Of a DNA stretch of 41,016 bases, positions 37,787-41,016 are shown one piece after another. Made by a program: the position numbers and the translations under genes. The DNA lies in the NCBI GenBank assembly GCA_964515555.1, contig CAZEVY010000039.1:1-41016 (forward strand), read 5' to 3'. The DNA comes from CAZEVY01 sp964515555 (GTDB taxonomy: Bacteria > Acidobacteriota > Terriglobia > Bryobacterales > Bryobacteraceae). The notes beneath the pieces are model-generated. The model saw only the letters and a list, made by a program, of their open reading frames with translations. It searched no databases and was not told the origin of the DNA. The number at the start of each line of letters is the position of its first letter. The stretch's first letter is position 1.

Positions 37787-39580
37787 ATGAGCACCCAGCC
37801 ACTACCCCGGCCCACCGCCCCCGGACTCGTTCAGATCGGCAAATCCGGCGAGGACGCCATCGAGCAGATCATCCAGCAGCGGCTGGCCGAAGAGCGCGCG
37901 CGGCTGGAACGCGAGGCCGGCGTCCAGCACAAGGAATCCCACGCCTTCAAGAAACCTGTCGAGCGGCCCTTCACCAAGCAGCAGCGCGGCCACACCACCC
38001 TGCTGTTCGGCGGCCTGACCTGGAAACACGAAAAGCTGGTCCACGCGGCGTTCGAGGGCCTCGGCTACATGGCCGAGTGCATCCCGACCCCGGACGTCTC
38101 CGCGTTTCAGGCCGGCAAGGAGTTCGGCAATAACGGCCAGTGCAACCCTACCTACTTCACGGTCGGCAACCTGGTGCAGTATCTTCAGCGGCTCGAAGAG
38201 CAGGGCCTCACCAAGCAGGAGATCATCGACCGCTACGTGTTCCTCACCGCGGGCGCCTGCGGCCCTTGCCGCTTCGGCATGTACGAAGCCGAGTATCGGC
38301 TGGCGCTGCGCAACTCCGGTTTCGACGGCTTCCGCGTGCTGCTGTTCCAGCAGGCCGGCGGCCTGAGCCAGTCCGACTGCGAGGCCGGACTGGAGATGAA
38401 CCTCGACTTCTTCCTGGGCATCCTCAACGCGCTCAACTGCGGCGACGTGATCAACGAAGTCGCCTACATGATCCGGCCCTACGAGGTCCACGCCGGGCAG
38501 ACCGACGAGACGCTCGACCGCGTGATGGACTACATGCACGAGGTCTTCCTTCGCAAGCAGCCCTGGAAGATCGACGAGAAGCTGGGCGGCTACCTGGGCG
38601 GATTCAAGAACACCGCCGAGTACATCGGCAAGTTCGTCAACCAGCTCAAGGCCGACGATTTTACGGCGTCGCTCACTCGCGCGCGCAACATGTTCGACGA
38701 GGTGGAGGTCGACCGCCTGCGCGTGAAGCCCATCTGCAAGATCACCGGCGAATTCTGGGCGCAGACCACCGAGGGCGACGGCAACTTCAACATGTTCCAG
38801 TTCCTGGAGCGCGAGGGCGCCCAGGTGATCGTGGAGCCGATCGGCACCTGGATCATGTACATGATCCACCAGGTGGTGCAGAAGTACCAGGACACCAAGG
38901 GACTCCAGGAAGGCGCCGTGATGCCTCCGCTGTGGCGCTTCGACAAGCGCGCGAAGATTGAGATCAATCACCGCACCAAGGTCGCCAAGCTGCGCCTCGC
39001 CGAAGCCATTTTCAAGCGCGAATACCATCGGTTGCTCGACGCGCTCGGCGGCATCGGGCATCACCTGATCGACCAGTACGAGCTCCAGCGCATCGGCCAC
39101 CCGTTCTACAACTCGCGCGCCGGAGGCGGCGAGGGGCACCTGGAAGTCGCCAAGAACATCTACTACTCGAACAAGGACCTGGCGCACATGGTCCTCAGCG
39201 TGAAGCCCTTCGGCTGCATGCCGTCGACGCAATCGGACGGCGCGCAGGCCGCCGTCGTCTCGCACTACAAGGACATGATCTACCTGCCGATCGAGACCTC
39301 CGGCGAAGGCGAAGTCAACGCGCACTCGCGCGTGCAGATGGCGCTCGGCGAGGCCAAGAACAAGGCCAAGCGCGAATTCGCAGAAACGCTCGAAAAGGCC
39401 GGCCTGACGCTCGACGACTGCCGGCGCTTCGTCGACGATCACCCCGAGACACGGCGGCCCATGTATCGCGTGCCGCACACCAAGGGCGTCGTCGGCGCGG
39501 CGGCGAACTTCGCGATGCACATCGCCGACCGGGCGAAGAAGGAAAACTGGTCGCCTCGGGCGTTGGTGACGGTTCAATAA
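37787..39580 (+). CDS. 2-hydroxyacyl-CoA dehydratase/benzoyl-CoA reductase-like protein
   Basis: This 597-residue protein resembles the dehydratase part of the large activase-related proteins (HgdB/DUF2229 region) found in anaerobes. Iron-sulfur Cys candidates are Cys98 (MAECIPTP), Cys119 (NNGQCNPTYF), Cys158 and Cys161 (ACGPCRFGMYEAEY), with more in ALNCGDVIN and GCMPSTQSDG. The first ~60 residues are a charged helix (EQIIQQRLAEERARLEREAG). Proven relatives remove water from 2-hydroxyacyl-CoA, or reduce benzoyl-CoA, via a radical started by an ATP-driven activase. The activase gene follows 7 bases later, so the two work together. The substrate is unknown; many relatives of this subtype are uncharacterised. 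Confidence 0.8.
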   Translation: MSTQPLPRPTAPGLVQIGKSGEDAIEQIIQQRLAEERARLEREAGVQHKESHAFKKPVERPFTKQQRGHTTLLFGGLTWKHEKLVHAAFEGLGYMAECIPTPDVSAFQAGKEFGNNGQCNPTYFTVGNLVQYLQRLEEQGLTKQEIIDRYVFLTAGACGPCRFGMYEAEYRLALRNSGFDGFRVLLFQQAGGLSQSDCEAGLEMNLDFFLGILNALNCGDVINEVAYMIRPYEVHAGQTDETLDRVMDYMHEVFLRKQPWKIDEKLGGYLGGFKNTAEYIGKFVNQLKADDFTASLTRARNMFDEVEVDRLRVKPICKITGEFWAQTTEGDGNFNMFQFLEREGAQVIVEPIGTWIMYMIHQVVQKYQDTKGLQEGAVMPPLWRFDKRAKIEINHRTKVAKLRLAEAIFKREYHRLLDALGGIGHHLIDQYELQRIGHPFYNSRAGGGEGHLEVAKNIYYSNKDLAHMVLSVKPFGCMPSTQSDGAQAAVVSHYKDMIYLPIETSGEGEVNAHSRVQMALGEAKNKAKREFAETLEKAGLTLDDCRRFVDDHPETRRPMYRVPHTKGVVGAAANFAMHIADRAKKENWSPRALVTVQ

Positions 39581-39587
39581 GGGCGCT

Positions 39588-41016
<1,429 letters not shown>

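Noticed and set aside
37802..39577. Long antisense open frame (591 codons) opposite the dehydratase gene
   Set aside because: It mirrors the codon bias of the sense gene, shows low-complexity His/Leu/Val/Asp-rich composition and no family motif; the sense strand has a clear family match and ribosome-binding site.

Overview
The window is high-GC, densely coded bacterial DNA, most likely from the Acidobacteriota, close to Solibacter/Bryobacter. The best single clue is the C-terminal third of the secreted glycoside hydrolase at 1398-3308, which reads as the Solibacter-type C-terminal domain (TIGR03437). Other hints are DUF3106, S55-type peptidase and Uma2 proteins, a Tat-signal sugar isomerase/epimerase, and many genes whose start codon follows a TAnnnT -10 box by about 6 bases. 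No rRNA, tRNA, transposase, integrase, phage gene or CRISPR array was recognised.

Layout. 1-1371: 3' part of a hybrid sensor kinase. 1398-5615: secreted GH5-like hydrolase, secreted amidohydrolase and Tat-exported TIM-barrel isomerase, a small catabolic cluster. 5834-6470: a small unknown protein and a secreted cytochrome c. 6553-7557: GDP-mannose 4,6-dehydratase. 7569-9857 (minus strand): RNA cyclic phosphodiesterase, ECF sigma factor, zinc-finger anti-sigma factor and a DUF3106 protein. 9877-12831: DNA-3-methyladenine glycosylase and two tandem paralogous GT4 glycosyltransferases. 12875-15828 (minus): an amidohydrolase overlapping a two-domain alpha/beta hydrolase. 15927-21948: an exported S55-like peptidase, a beta-propeller protein and an outer-membrane barrel, flanked on both sides by Uma2 nucleases. 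21978-26138: thioesterase, small conserved protein, malQ, a lone nuoB and a histidine phosphatase. 26187-27365: an ankyrin gene between 54-bp direct repeats, then an AT-richer gene-free stretch. 27366-29779: a two-subunit molybdenum hydroxylase. 29795-33055: GNAT acetyltransferase, dxr and rseP. 33204-37588: beta-lactamase-family hydrolase, M28 peptidase and GDSL hydrolase. 37787-41016: a 2-hydroxyacyl-CoA dehydratase-like protein and a double-domain BadF/HgdC-type activase that runs off the window.

The gene set suggests a heterotroph that exports many hydrolases and processes glycans (GH5, MalQ, GDP-sugar enzyme, glycosyltransferases). Envelope functions recur: sigma/anti-sigma, RseP, the S55-propeller-barrel operon, M28 and beta-lactamase-family enzymes. 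The most unusual points are: (i) a recurring leaderless-promoter geometry on both strands; (ii) an S55-like peptidase whose Ser and His motifs are in the reverse order to SpoIVB; (iii) an ankyrin gene flanked by copies of the 3' end of its neighbour; (iv) a dispersed ~30-bp repeat that supplies the C-terminus of a glycosyltransferase; (v) a possible pseudoknotted leader before the dehydratase/activase pair; and (vi) that pair being split into two genes. Start sites were chosen by reading upstream sequence; all functional calls rest on motif recognition, with no database search.
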